The notes under the pieces are model-generated. The model made no database searches and was not told the origin of the DNA. It worked only from the letters and a program-made list of their open reading frames with translations. The position numbers and the translations under genes were made by a program. A stretch of DNA of 64,000 nucleotides from JAEUMY01 sp031394355 (GTDB taxonomy: Bacteria > Pseudomonadota > Gammaproteobacteria > Burkholderiales > Usitatibacteraceae), in NCBI GenBank assembly GCA_031394355.1, contig JANNSU010000008.1:62001-126000 (forward strand), in the 5' to 3' direction. This document shows, one piece after another, positions 24,275 through 33,213 of the stretch (position 1 is the stretch's first letter; each line of letters starts with the position of its first letter).

Positions 24275-26047
24275 ATGACAGAACCGCGATCGGACACTCG
24301 GGAAGACTCCGCCAGCCTGCAACAGCAAGGTTGGTCCAGCGTGTCATTTCCCGCTCGCGTTCAGGCGCTGGCCGCCTTGGCCGACTTGCCGCCGGTGGAA
24401 CCGGTCGCCAGCGTGAGCTATTTCTCGAAAGGTCGCCTCCTGATCGTCGGCGGCGGCCAGGCTGGACTCTTGGCAGCGCAACATCTCAAGAATGACCTCG
24501 ATGTGCATGTCCTCATGCCTGGCATCGAGGCGGGTGCTGGCGATGGCTTTCTGCGTTGGTCCGGCGCGCCGATTTCGGTGAGCGGGCACCTCGGTGCCTT
24601 CAAGGTGACCTGGCCGCATGGCGAATATTCGCAGGTGGAACCTGTCGCATTGGCCCAGGCTGATGAAGAAGTGATTGTGTCCGCCGCCAAGGGACAGTGC
24701 TCCGGCACGTTTGATCTCCTGCTCGATCTGCAGCGCGAGCCCGCGTTCAGCATGCCCCAACCCCCGCAAGGCTATGTGCGCGGTGGCGAGGCTGCCATGG
24801 CGGGCGATGCAACCGCGCTGGAATCGTTGCGCCTCCAGCTGGCCGACATGGTGGGCGAGTTTGAAAAGCCGAAGTTCTTCGCCTACAAATCCTCCATCTG
24901 CGCCCACAGCCGCTCCCGGAAGCAGGGCTGCTCGCAGTGCATCGATATCTGTTCCACCCAGGCCATCAGCGCAGACGGCGACCACGTGAAGGTCGATCCG
25001 CATCTGTGCATGGGATGTGGTGCCTGTGCGACGGTGTGTCCGTCCGGGGCGATGAGCTACCAATATCCCCGCCTCGCGGATCGTGGCGTCATGTTGCGCA
25101 CGTTGGTGAGTCAGTACACGGCAGCAGGTGGTGCTGATCCGGTTATCCTGTTGCACAACGCGCTGGACGGGCAGGACCTTCTGGCGGAGTTCGCGCGAAA
25201 CGGTGCGGGATTGCCGGCAAACGTGCTGCCGCTGGGGGCTTGGCATGTCGCTTCTTTCGGCATGGACGCCATGCTGGCTGCGGTGTCTTACGGTGCGCGG
25301 CATGTGGCGTTGTTGTGTGCTGGCAGCGAAGCGGTCGAGTATGTGACTGGACTGCAGCGTGAAATGCGTACTGCTGAAACCCTGCTCAACGCGCTGGGCT
25401 ATGGTGGTGTGCATTTTTCGGTGATCGAGGCCCATGGCGTCGACGAGTTGGCGGCGGGCTTGTCCAGCATGCCGCTGGGCGCGGTCCCTGCTGTGGTGGG
25501 CAGCTTCAGTCTGGGCAATGACAAGCGCACCGCCATCGAGTTCTCGATAGACCATTTGCTGAAGCACGCCCTGGCACCCCGGACTGAAGTGGCCCTGGAA
25601 GCGGGTGCGGCATTTGGTACGCTCAAGATCGACACGACCGCCTGCACGATGTGCATGGCCTGCACCGGTGCCTGCCCGGAATCGGCATTGATGGATGGCG
25701 GCGATGAACCCAAGCTCCGGTTCCTCGAGCGCAACTGTGTGCAGTGCGGGCTTTGCGTTACCACCTGCCCTGAAAATGCGCTTGAACTGGTGCCACGCAT
25801 GCTGTTTACCAAAGAGCGACGCCAGGAAGTGGTACTCAATCGGGCCGAGCCGTTTCATTGCATTCGTTGCGACAAGCCGCTCGGGACGAAGCAGATGATT
25901 ACCAGCATGTTGTCGCGGCTCTCCGGGCACTCGATGTTCCAGGGCGAGGGCCAATTGACGCGCTTGCAGATGTGCGCGGATTGTCGCGTGGTGGACATGA
26001 TGGAAAACAAGAATGAGATGTCCATCTTCGGGGCGGACAAGACATGA
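24275..26047 (+). CDS. Multi-cluster ferredoxin-type protein of the formate dehydrogenase operon
   Basis: A 590-residue protein with several 4Fe-4S motifs: GCSQCIDICSTQAI and CMGCGACATVCPSGAM near residues 215-265, CTMCMACTGACPES and CVQCGLCVTTCPEN near 460-505, then two CxxC pairs (CIRCDKP, CADCR). The N-terminal part contains LLIVGGGQAGLLAAQHL, a Rossmann-like nucleotide motif, so it may bind a dinucleotide. The gene sits upstream of the chaperone and structural genes in betaproteobacterial formate dehydrogenase clusters; an electron-transfer or assembly role is inferred. ATG at 24275 is used; GTG at 24263 is possible. The stop overlaps the chaperone start. Confidence 0.8.
   Translation: MTEPRSDTREDSASLQQQGWSSVSFPARVQALAALADLPPVEPVASVSYFSKGRLLIVGGGQAGLLAAQHLKNDLDVHVLMPGIEAGAGDGFLRWSGAPISVSGHLGAFKVTWPHGEYSQVEPVALAQADEEVIVSAAKGQCSGTFDLLLDLQREPAFSMPQPPQGYVRGGEAAMAGDATALESLRLQLADMVGEFEKPKFFAYKSSICAHSRSRKQGCSQCIDICSTQAISADGDHVKVDPHLCMGCGACATVCPSGAMSYQYPRLADRGVMLRTLVSQYTAAGGADPVILLHNALDGQDLLAEFARNGAGLPANVLPLGAWHVASFGMDAMLAAVSYGARHVALLCAGSEAVEYVTGLQREMRTAETLLNALGYGGVHFSVIEAHGVDELAAGLSSMPLGAVPAVVGSFSLGNDKRTAIEFSIDHLLKHALAPRTEVALEAGAAFGTLKIDTTACTMCMACTGACPESALMDGGDEPKLRFLERNCVQCGLCVTTCPENALELVPRMLFTKERRQEVVLNRAEPFHCIRCDKPLGTKQMITSMLSRLSGHSMFQGEGQLTRLQMCADCRVVDMMENKNEMSIFGADKT
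24621..24632. repeat. Iterated palindrome, copy 10
   Basis: Exact copy inside the ferredoxin-type gene, in the frame that gives Gly-Glu-Tyr-Ser. Confidence 0.9.
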
Positions 26048-26682
26048 CCGCCGCGCAGCAGAGCATGGCCTTCGAGGCACCCCGCGTCCTGACGTCCGAG
26101 GATCAGGATCGCGCCGACTACTACGCCTTGCTGGGGCACCTGATGCGCGCAGCACCCGATGATCGGCTGCTCAACGCGATTGTCGTGGCACCCGAGCCGC
26201 AGGCGGAGACGGACGATGCCAGCCTCGTATCCACCTGGCGTGCACTCAGCGCCGCCGCAGGTGTGGTGACGCACGAGGCCGTCGCAGATGAATATGACCG
26301 GCTTTTTGGCGGCATTGGACGCCCCGCGGTGATGGTGTTCGGATCGGTGTACCTGGGTGGCTTTCTTCATGAGAAGCCGCTGTCAGCCCTGCGTGATGAC
26401 CTCGCAGCACTCGGGCTGCAACGCGCCGAGGCCGTGTCGGAAACCGAAGATCACATCGCGGCACTTTGCGAAGTCATGCGCTTTCTCATTTTGGGCGACC
26501 TGGGCTCGCGGCCCGCATCGCTGGATCAGCAGAAGGCGTTTTACAGCGCACATCTGGAGCCGTGGGTACAGCAGTGCCTCCAGGGGATTCAGGCGTCACC
26601 TGAAGCCAATTTTTACAAGCGTGTGGCTGCATTTGGCCAGGCGTTTTTCGCAATTGAAAGTGAAGCATTTGGAATGGCGTAA
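26044..26682 (+). CDS. TorD/DmsD-family chaperone
   Basis: The 212-residue all-helical protein shows the family pattern YYALLGHLMRAAPDDRLL, EYDRLFGGIGRPAVMVFGSVYLGGFLHEKPLSALRDDLAALGL and EDHIAALCEVMRFLI. Such chaperones bind the twin-arginine signal of a molybdoenzyme and hold it back from export until the cofactor is inserted. The client should be the alpha subunit encoded just downstream. Its start overlaps the preceding stop (ATGA at 26044-26047). Confidence 0.88.
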   Translation: MTAAQQSMAFEAPRVLTSEDQDRADYYALLGHLMRAAPDDRLLNAIVVAPEPQAETDDASLVSTWRALSAAAGVVTHEAVADEYDRLFGGIGRPAVMVFGSVYLGGFLHEKPLSALRDDLAALGLQRAEAVSETEDHIAALCEVMRFLILGDLGSRPASLDQQKAFYSAHLEPWVQQCLQGIQASPEANFYKRVAAFGQAFFAIESEAFGMA

Positions 26683-26711
26683 CGGTTTTGGAAGGGCGCA
26701 GTCCGGCCCTT

Positions 26712-26723
26712 GCGAATATTCGC
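26712..26723. repeat. Iterated palindrome, copy 11
   Basis: Exact copy in the 74-base gap between the chaperone and small Tat genes, which read in the same direction. Confidence 0.9.
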
Positions 26724-26756
26724 AGTGCGTGGTGTGTCTTGATAAGGAGACGTGAG

Positions 26757-26957
26757 ATGAAAGACAGCAAATTGAATCGCAGGCAGTTTCTCGTGGCGGG
26801 CGCAGGCGGCGCAGCGGTCACCACGGCCACCGTCCTGATCGGCTCGAAGCAGGCTGCGCCAGCGGCGGAAGTGCTGGCTGCGGCGCCGGTGCAGGAGGTC
26901 AAGGGTTATCACATGTCCGAGCACATCGCCAAGTACTACAAGACCACAGAAATCTGA
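26757..26957 (+). CDS. Small twin-arginine protein of formate dehydrogenase
   Basis: The 66-residue product begins with a Tat-like signal, MKDSKLNRRQFLVAGAGGAA, where the paired Arg and following Phe-Leu are visible, and ends YHMSEHIAKYYKTTEI. AAGGAG lies upstream of the ATG. Comparable tiny Tat proteins precede the alpha subunit in related clusters; the mature part of about 30 residues may be an accessory subunit that is co-exported with the enzyme. It lies 13 bases before the alpha subunit gene. Confidence 0.82.
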   Translation: MKDSKLNRRQFLVAGAGGAAVTTATVLIGSKQAAPAAEVLAAAPVQEVKGYHMSEHIAKYYKTTEI

Positions 26958-26970
26958 GAGGAGAGCGACC

Positions 26971-29898
26971 ATGTTGTTGACCAGAAAATCAGCAGGCACC
27001 GTGTCGCGCGTCAACCGCGCACTGGGCACAATGGACCGCCGCGCATTCCTGAAGCGTTCCGGCTTCACCGTTGGCGCTGGCACGTTTGCCGCGGCATTGC
27101 CTTACGCCATGGTGAACAGGGCGCAGGCGGCCGCAGGTGACAAGACCCCGGCCCCGGGTGCCAAGATGGAAGTCAAACGTACAGTTTGCACGCACTGCTC
27201 GGTCGGCTGTGCCATCGATGCCGTGGTGCAGAACGGCGTGTGGGTGCGCCAGGAGCCGGTGTTTGATTCGCCGATCAACCTCGGCGCTCATTGCTCAAAA
27301 GGTGCCGCCATTCGCGAGCACGGCCACGGCGAGCATCGCCTGCGCTGGCCAATGAAGCTTGAAAACGGCAAGTACAAGCGCATCAGCTGGGATCAGATGA
27401 TGAGCGAGCTGGGTGACCGGATGCTGAAGCTGCGCAAGGAGGCAGGGCCGGATGCCGTGTTCTGGGTGGGTTCGTCCAAGCACAACAACGAGCAGGCCTA
27501 TCTTCTGCGCAAGTTCGTGTCGCTGTGGGGCACCAATAACTGCGACCACCAGGCGCGCATCTGCCACTCCACCACTGTGGCTGGCGTAGCCAATACGTGG
27601 GGCTACGGCGCAATGACCAACTCCTACAACGACATGCAGAACTGCAAGGCAGCCATGTACATCGGCTCCAACGCGGCCGAGGCGCATCCGGTGTCGATGC
27701 TGCACATGCTGCATGCCAAGGAAAACGGCGCCAAGATGATCGTGGTGGATCCGCGCTTCACCCGTACGGCGGCCAAGGCTGATCAATTTGTGCGCATCCG
27801 CTCCGGCACAGACATTCCATTCCTGTTCGGCGTGCTGTACCACATCTTCAACAACGGCTGGGAAGACAAGAAATACCTGAATGATCGCGTCTTCGGTATG
27901 GAGAAGGTACGCGAGGACGTCATGAAGAAGTGGACGCCCAAGGCTGTGGAAGAAGCCTGCGGCGTGCCCGAAGCCGAGGTATACAAAGTTGCCGAGACCA
28001 TGGCGAAGAATCGTCCCTCGACCCTGGTGTGGTGCATGGGACAGACGCAGCACACCATCGGCAACGCCATGGTGCGTGCGTCGTGCATCGTGCAGTTGGC
28101 GTTGGGCAATATCGGTGTGTCCGGTGGCGGTGCCAACATTTTCCGCGGCCATGACAACGTGCAGGGCGCAACGGACGTTGGCCCCAATCCGGATTCGCTG
28201 CCAGGCTACTACGGCATCGTACCCGGCTCCTGGGCGCACTGGGCCAAGGTCTGGAATGTGGATCTGCCCTGGTTGAAAAAGCAGTTCGCCACCGAAGCCA
28301 TGATGACCAAGCCCGGCATGACCGTGTCGCGCTGGGTGGATGGCGTTCTGGAGAAGAACGAGCTGATCGACCAGGATTCCAATCTCAAAGCTGTCGTGTT
28401 CTGGGGCCACGCGCCCAATTCGCAGACGCGCGGCCTGGACATGAGCAAGGCGCTCGCTGCGCTGGATTTCGTGGTCGTGATCGATCCTTATCCCAGCGCC
28501 ACAGCGGCCATGGCGGCCGATGTGCGCAAGGATGGCGTCTACCTGCTGCCCGCGGCCACGCAGTTCGAGTGCGCTGGTTCCGCAACGGCGTCCAACCGCT
28601 CTATCCAGTGGCGCGAACAAGTCATCGAGCCGTTGTTTGAATCGCGTTCCGATCACGCCATCATGTACGAGTTCGGCAAGAAGTTCGGCTTTGCCGACCA
28701 GCTGGTCGGCAAGAAGGATGGCAAGCAGAACATCGCCATCGCGAAGAAGAACGGCTATGAGGAACCGGTTGTCGAGGACATCCTGCGTGAAATCAACGCG
28801 GGCACCTGGACCATTGGCTACACTGGTCAGTCTCCGGAGCGCCTCAAGGCCCACATGCGCCTGATGCAGCATTTCGACGTGAAGACGTTACGCTGCGAGA
28901 CAGACGTGGTGGACAAGGAGACCGGCTACAACATCAAAGGCGACTACTTCGGCCTGCCGTGGCCCTGCTACGGCAATGCGGCACTGAAGCATCCGGGCTC
29001 GCCCAACCTGTATGACACGAGCAAGCATGTCATGGACGGCGGCGGCAATTTCCGCGCGAACTTTGGCGTGGAACGCGATGGTGTCTCGCTGCTGGCCGAA
29101 GATGGTTCGGCATCGAAGGGCTGCGACATCACGACGGGCTACCCGGAATTTGATCATGTCCTCTTGAAGAAGCTGGGCTGGTGGGATGAGCTCACCGAGG
29201 ACGAGAAGAAGGCAGCCGAAGGCAAGAACTGGAAGACCGATTTGTCCGGCGGTATTCAGCGCGTGACCATGAAGAATCACGGCGCGCATCCCTTCGGCAA
29301 CGCCAAGGCGCGCGCAGTGGTCTGGAACTTCCCGGATGCCATTCCGCAGCACCGTGAACCGATCTATAGCCCCCGACCGGATCTGGTTGCCAAGTACCCG
29401 ACGCACGACGACCGCAAGGCATTCTGGCGCCTGCCGACCCTGTTCAAATCCCTCCAGGACAAGAACAAGGACATCAGCAAGGATTTCCCGATGATCCTCA
29501 CGTCTGGACGTCTGGTGGAATACGAGGGCGGTGGAGACGAAACCCGGTCCAATCCCTGGCTTGCCGAGCTGCAGCAGGAGAACTTCGTGGAGATCAACCC
29601 GAAGGACGCCGAAGCCCGTGGCATCAAGAACAATCAGTTTGTCTGGGTCAAGACGCCGACCGGTGCCCGCATCAAGGTCAAGTCGTTGGTGACCGAGCGC
29701 GTGGCCTCGGGCACGACCTTCATCCCGTTCCACTTCGCAGGATGGTGGCAGGGCAGGGATCTGCTGGACAAGTATCCCGACGGGGCTGCGCCGATTGTGC
29801 GCGGCGAGGCAGTCAATACAGCAACGACCTACGGCTACGACTCGGTGACCATGATGCAGGAAACCAAGACGACGCTCTGCCAGGTCGAGCGTGCCTGA
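26971..29898 (+). CDS. fdhA: Formate dehydrogenase alpha (molybdopterin) subunit
   Basis: The catalytic subunit oxidises formate to CO2. The 975-residue protein has a Tat signal (MDRRAFLKRSGFTVGAGTF, after a 20-residue lead), so the enzyme is folded with cofactor and exported to the periplasm. C73, C76, C80 and C108 bind a 4Fe-4S cluster. The molybdenum ligand is C198, followed by H199 in ARICHSTTV; it is a TGC cysteine, not selenocysteine. Downstream blocks bind the two pterin guanine dinucleotides, and the C-terminal domain (ILTSGRLVEYEGGG to FIPFHFAGWW) closes the fold. Context: beta and cytochrome b subunits follow. Confidence 0.95.
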   Translation: MLLTRKSAGTVSRVNRALGTMDRRAFLKRSGFTVGAGTFAAALPYAMVNRAQAAAGDKTPAPGAKMEVKRTVCTHCSVGCAIDAVVQNGVWVRQEPVFDSPINLGAHCSKGAAIREHGHGEHRLRWPMKLENGKYKRISWDQMMSELGDRMLKLRKEAGPDAVFWVGSSKHNNEQAYLLRKFVSLWGTNNCDHQARICHSTTVAGVANTWGYGAMTNSYNDMQNCKAAMYIGSNAAEAHPVSMLHMLHAKENGAKMIVVDPRFTRTAAKADQFVRIRSGTDIPFLFGVLYHIFNNGWEDKKYLNDRVFGMEKVREDVMKKWTPKAVEEACGVPEAEVYKVAETMAKNRPSTLVWCMGQTQHTIGNAMVRASCIVQLALGNIGVSGGGANIFRGHDNVQGATDVGPNPDSLPGYYGIVPGSWAHWAKVWNVDLPWLKKQFATEAMMTKPGMTVSRWVDGVLEKNELIDQDSNLKAVVFWGHAPNSQTRGLDMSKALAALDFVVVIDPYPSATAAMAADVRKDGVYLLPAATQFECAGSATASNRSIQWREQVIEPLFESRSDHAIMYEFGKKFGFADQLVGKKDGKQNIAIAKKNGYEEPVVEDILREINAGTWTIGYTGQSPERLKAHMRLMQHFDVKTLRCETDVVDKETGYNIKGDYFGLPWPCYGNAALKHPGSPNLYDTSKHVMDGGGNFRANFGVERDGVSLLAEDGSASKGCDITTGYPEFDHVLLKKLGWWDELTEDEKKAAEGKNWKTDLSGGIQRVTMKNHGAHPFGNAKARAVVWNFPDAIPQHREPIYSPRPDLVAKYPTHDDRKAFWRLPTLFKSLQDKNKDISKDFPMILTSGRLVEYEGGGDETRSNPWLAELQQENFVEINPKDAEARGIKNNQFVWVKTPTGARIKVKSLVTERVASGTTFIPFHFAGWWQGRDLLDKYPDGAAPIVRGEAVNTATTYGYDSVTMMQETKTTLCQVERA

Positions 29899-29926
29899 CA
29901 GACATCACGGATAAAGGAGAAAAATT

Positions 29927-30538
29927 ATGGCAAGAATGAAATTCATCTGTGATGCCGAGCGCTGCATCGAGTGCAACGGCTGCGTCACCGCGTGCAAGAA
30001 CGAGCATGAGGTGCCTTGGGGCGTGAACCGCCGCCGCCTGGTGACGGTGAACGACGGCAAGCCCGGCGAGCGCTCCATCTCGGTGGCATGTATGCACTGC
30101 TCGGACGCGCCCTGCATGGCGGTGTGTCCGGTGGACTGCTTCTACAAGACCGAAGAGGGCATCGTCCTGCATGACAAGGACCTTTGCATCGGTTGCGGCT
30201 ACTGCTTCTACGCCTGCCCGTTCGGTGCGCCCCAGTTCCCGCAGGCCGGCGCATTTGGCCTGCGCGGCAAAATGGACAAGTGCACCTACTGCGCGGGTGG
30301 CCCAGAGGCCAACAACACGGCTGAGGAGTACAAGAAGTACGGTCGCAACCGTCTGGCCGAAGGCAAGCTGCCGGCGTGCGCTGAGATGTGTTCCACCAAG
30401 GCGCTCCTGGCCGGTGACCACGATTCCATCACCTCGATTTACAAGACGCGGGTCACTCGCCGTGGCAAGGGCGAGGAAGTCTGGGGCTGGGCGATGGCCT
30501 ATGGCGGAGATGGCAAAGTCCCGGGAGGCAAGGCATGA
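29927..30538 (+). CDS. fdh3B: Formate dehydrogenase beta (iron-sulfur) subunit
   Basis: The 203-residue protein carries four cysteine clusters for 4Fe-4S centres: CIECNGCVTACKN, CMHCSDAPCMAVCPVDC, CIGCGYCFYACPF and CTYC with the later CAEMC. These relay electrons from the alpha subunit to the membrane cytochrome. It has no signal of its own and is presumably carried through the Tat pore with the alpha subunit. Length matches the FDH3 type, which lacks the long membrane anchor helix of E. coli FdnH. Its stop overlaps the lipoprotein start (ATGA at 30535-30538). Confidence 0.93.
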   Translation: MARMKFICDAERCIECNGCVTACKNEHEVPWGVNRRRLVTVNDGKPGERSISVACMHCSDAPCMAVCPVDCFYKTEEGIVLHDKDLCIGCGYCFYACPFGAPQFPQAGAFGLRGKMDKCTYCAGGPEANNTAEEYKKYGRNRLAEGKLPACAEMCSTKALLAGDHDSITSIYKTRVTRRGKGEEVWGWAMAYGGDGKVPGGKA

Positions 30539-30765
30539 AAAAACTCATCTCCGTGACGATGGCAGCCTCGGCTGCCATCGTGTTCTCCGCCTGTTCCGAG
30601 GTTGACCAGACGGCCAAGACGCAAAAGGTCTATGCGGGCAAGAAGGATGAGCGCCCCTATGACAGCAAGGAGTTCGCGTCGGACAAAGGCAAGTGGCAGC
30701 AGGCGCTTGCCGAACGCAACAAGGGGCAGAACGAGTATCTGCGCACCGAACCCGCCAAAAAATAA
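30535..30765 (+). CDS. Small lipoprotein within the formate dehydrogenase operon
   Basis: A 76-residue product with a lipoprotein signal: hydrophobic stretch and lipobox VFSAC, so the mature protein begins at Cys20. The rest is polar and lysine-rich (KVYAGKKDERPYDSKEF, GKWQQALAERNKGQNEYLRT). Translational coupling to the beta subunit and a position before the cytochrome gene suggest it is an accessory part of the enzyme or its assembly. I do not recognise a family. Confidence 0.8.
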   Translation: MKKLISVTMAASAAIVFSACSEVDQTAKTQKVYAGKKDERPYDSKEFASDKGKWQQALAERNKGQNEYLRTEPAKK

Positions 30766-30777
30766 CAGGAGGCATGC

Positions 30778-31875
30778 ATGAAGCTGACCAAGTGGTTGTG
30801 CATGGCGGCGATGGCGTTGTTGCCCATCGCCGGATTCGCGCAGGACAAGGCCAAGGCTGCACCCGAAGCAGCGAAAGCCGCGCCTGCGGTTGCAGCACCG
30901 GCTGCTGCTCAAGAGGCAGCCAAACCCGTACCGCCGCTACCTGCGGGGAGCACGGCGGCACCGGGATGGAACAATCCGCCCAACTGGAGTGAAGTGAGCA
31001 TGAAACCGGCCTATGCATCCGTGCCGGGACAGGAAACCAACATCCTGATCGAGGATGCCGGGCACCAGTGGCGAGCGCTTCGAAACGGCCCACTGACGTT
31101 TTATATGGGCTGGCTCCTGGTCATTGCGCCGGCGCTGCTTGTGGTGTTTTACATGGTCAAAGGGCCTTTCAAACTGCATGACAAGCCCACTGGCCGGCTC
31201 ATCGAACGCTTCAACAGCGCCGAACGAGTTGCTCACTGGACCATGGCCATCAGCTTTGTGGCGCTTGCCATCAGCGGCACGGTGCTGCTGTTCGGCAAAT
31301 TCGTACTGATGCCGTTGCTGGGGGCGTCATTTTTCTCCACGGTCGCAGTCATCTGCAAGAACATCCACAATTTTGTGGGGCCTCTGTTCATCTTTTCGTT
31401 GGTCGTCTTTTTTGTGATCTACGTGAAGGACAACTTCATCAATGGTGTGGATATCAACTGGATCACCAAGCTGGGCGGTCTTTTTTCCGACAAAGAGGTT
31501 GCTTCAGGCCGCTTCAACGGGGGTGAAAAGGTCTGGTTCTGGCTATCCATCGTGATTTTTGGTCTTGCTGCGAGTATCAGCGGCCTGATCCTGCTCTTTC
31601 CCAACTGGAACACTTCGCGTGAACTGATGGGTCAGGTAAACCTGGTCCATGGCGTGGTCGCAGGCCTCTTCGTCGCAGCGTCTTTCGCTCACATCTACAT
31701 GGGCACCGCCGGTACGGAAGGCGCCTACGAGGGCATGCGCGAAGGCTTCGTGGACGAGACCTGGGCCAAAGAGCATCACCAACTTTGGTATGAGGATGTC
31801 AAATCGGGCAAGCGCACGGAGAAGCTTTCTGGCGCGCCACCGCAAACCACTGCGGCTGCTGCCGGCGACGACTGA
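30778..31875 (+). CDS. Formate dehydrogenase gamma subunit, cytochrome b556
   Basis: The 365-residue protein has a signal peptide (AALLPIAGFAQ-like start), an Ala/Pro-rich periplasmic segment to about residue 95, then a membrane part: one helix (MGWLLVIAPALLVVFYMV), and four more in ERVAHWTMAISFVALAISGT, KNIHNFVGPLFIFSLVVFFV, FWLSIVIFGLAASISGLILL and GVVAGLFVAASFAHIYMGT. Histidines in those helices should bind two b haems and pass electrons to quinone. The C-terminal tail continues past the usual end with WAKEHHQLWYEDVKSGKRTE. It lies 12 bases after the lipoprotein gene. Confidence 0.92.
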   Translation: MKLTKWLCMAAMALLPIAGFAQDKAKAAPEAAKAAPAVAAPAAAQEAAKPVPPLPAGSTAAPGWNNPPNWSEVSMKPAYASVPGQETNILIEDAGHQWRALRNGPLTFYMGWLLVIAPALLVVFYMVKGPFKLHDKPTGRLIERFNSAERVAHWTMAISFVALAISGTVLLFGKFVLMPLLGASFFSTVAVICKNIHNFVGPLFIFSLVVFFVIYVKDNFINGVDINWITKLGGLFSDKEVASGRFNGGEKVWFWLSIVIFGLAASISGLILLFPNWNTSRELMGQVNLVHGVVAGLFVAASFAHIYMGTAGTEGAYEGMREGFVDETWAKEHHQLWYEDVKSGKRTEKLSGAPPQTTAAAAGDD

Positions 31876-31886
31876 GGAGCGACCAA

Positions 31887-32198
31887 GTGAACATCAAGAT
31901 GAACAAACCACTGATCAGCGCCGTACTCGCAGCCGCATTTGCGGTAACCGCCTGGGCGAAACTTCCGCCGGCACCTCCCCCGGATCCCAAGGCTGTCGAA
32001 GAAAAGGCCGCCAAGGACAAGGTCGCTGCCGAGAAGACCAAGGCTCAGCAGGTCGCGGCCGAGGAAAAAGCGGTAAAGAACTTTCAGGGCAACATGAAGA
32101 AAGCGGGCAAGCCTGTGCCGAAGCCCACAGTGATCGTGGCTGCGGCCCCACCCGCACCCCCTGCAAAGGCGGCAGAGCCTGCCAAACCCAAGAAGTAG
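31887..32198 (+). CDS. Small exported Ala/Lys/Pro-rich protein ending the operon
   Basis: The 103-residue product has a signal peptide (ISAVLAAAFAVTAWA) and a low-complexity mature part: Pro-rich start (LPPAPPPDPK), a charged helix (AVEEKAAKDKVAAEKTKAQ), and a Pro/Ala/Lys tail. GAGGAG ends seven bases before GTG at 31887, which is preferred over ATG at 31899. It starts 11 bases after the cytochrome gene and is followed by a terminator, so it is the last operon gene. Function unknown. Confidence 0.75.
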   Translation: MNIKMNKPLISAVLAAAFAVTAWAKLPPAPPPDPKAVEEKAAKDKVAAEKTKAQQVAAEEKAVKNFQGNMKKAGKPVPKPTVIVAAAPPAPPAKAAEPAKPKK

Positions 32199-32217
32199 TA
32201 ATTTTGTCTGAACAATG

Positions 32218-32247
32218 AAGCCCGGCATCGCCGGGCTTCATCTTTTT
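32218..32247 (+). terminator. Rho-independent terminator of the formate dehydrogenase operon
   Basis: AAGCCCGGC and GCCGGGCTT form a 9-bp stem around ATC, followed by CATCTTTTTG. It lies 20 bases after the last operon gene. Confidence 0.9.
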
Positions 32248-32431
32248 GTTCCAGCTTGCGGCCATTCACAGGCAGTTTGCGGTGTCATCGCAAAGTATTT
32301 CTGCGACATTCGGCTTGGTCCCGCTTGCGGGTTCGTGCTTCAGGGCCGCAAACGCATGCCTGGTACTTTTATTGTCACGGCTCCCGGCGCATAATCCGCC
32401 CGCCGATACCAATACTACAAGGAGGACGGCA

Positions 32432-33181
32432 ATGCGGATTCCGGGACTGTTGCTGGCACCACTTTTGGCCATGTTGGCGGGATGTTCCCTGCTGCATGGC
32501 CCGCAGCACCCTGACAGCCCGACGGGCTCGGCTGTGCATCCCTTCTCAGCCAATCCCGAGGGTCTCAAGGTGCCGCAGCAGTGGCGCCCCTACATTCTGT
32601 CCCGCCTCAAGCGCGCCACGGAGTTCATGACTGTGAACTATGGCGGCACGGTCGTCGTGAAAGCCGTTGCGGACAGCTCCGCCTCGGGACTGTCGCAGAA
32701 GGTCTCGTTGACTCTCGACAACACGCCCTTCATCAGTTGGCGGTGGAAGGTGTCTGATGTACCGACAGAGGCCAACAACCGGATTGGGCCCGATGATGCC
32801 GCAGCACGGGTTGTGGTCGCATTTGATGGCGATCGCGACAAGCTTGACTTCGAGGACAAAGTCTTCGCCGAGCGAGTCAAGGCCTTGTCGGGCAACGACG
32901 TGCCCTACGCCACGTTGATGTACATCTGGAGCAACAAGGATCCGGTAGATACGCTGATCGAGAACAAGTATTCGTCACGCATCAAGATGATTGTTACCCA
33001 AACCGGTGGTGAGAAACTGGATACCTGGGTCAAAGAGCGGCGCAACCTTCGTGACGATTACCGGCGCGCCTTCGGCGAGGATCCGGGCAAGGTCATTTCA
33101 GTGGGCATCATGAGCGACACCGACAATACCGGCGTTCGCGTCGTGTCTCACTACGGCGATATTCTCTTTGAACGTCCCTGA
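32432..33181 (+). CDS. DUF3047 lipoprotein
   Basis: A 249-residue protein with a lipobox (LLAMLAGC), so it is likely anchored to the membrane on the periplasmic side. The mature domain shows FISWRWKVSDVP, DDAAARVVVAFDGD, YIWSNKDPVDTLIENKYSSR and VVSHYGDILFE, the conserved blocks of DUF3047. Function unknown. AAGGAGG lies seven bases before ATG. It is separated from the formate dehydrogenase operon by a terminator and is probably transcribed alone. Confidence 0.88.
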   Translation: MRIPGLLLAPLLAMLAGCSLLHGPQHPDSPTGSAVHPFSANPEGLKVPQQWRPYILSRLKRATEFMTVNYGGTVVVKAVADSSASGLSQKVSLTLDNTPFISWRWKVSDVPTEANNRIGPDDAAARVVVAFDGDRDKLDFEDKVFAERVKALSGNDVPYATLMYIWSNKDPVDTLIENKYSSRIKMIVTQTGGEKLDTWVKERRNLRDDYRRAFGEDPGKVISVGIMSDTDNTGVRVVSHYGDILFERP

Positions 33182-33213
33182 AACAGTTGGCGCTGCGTTC
33201 CTGGATCCATGGC

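Noticed and set aside
27562..27567. Selenocysteine in the formate dehydrogenase alpha subunit
   Set aside because: The codon at the molybdenum ligand is TGC (Cys), not TGA.
24344..28872. Long open frames on the minus strand, over 500 codons each, opposite the ferredoxin-type and fdhA genes
   Set aside because: They have the His/Arg/Gly-rich composition of antisense frames in GC-rich DNA, no ribosome sites and no family resemblance, while the plus-strand genes are unmistakable.
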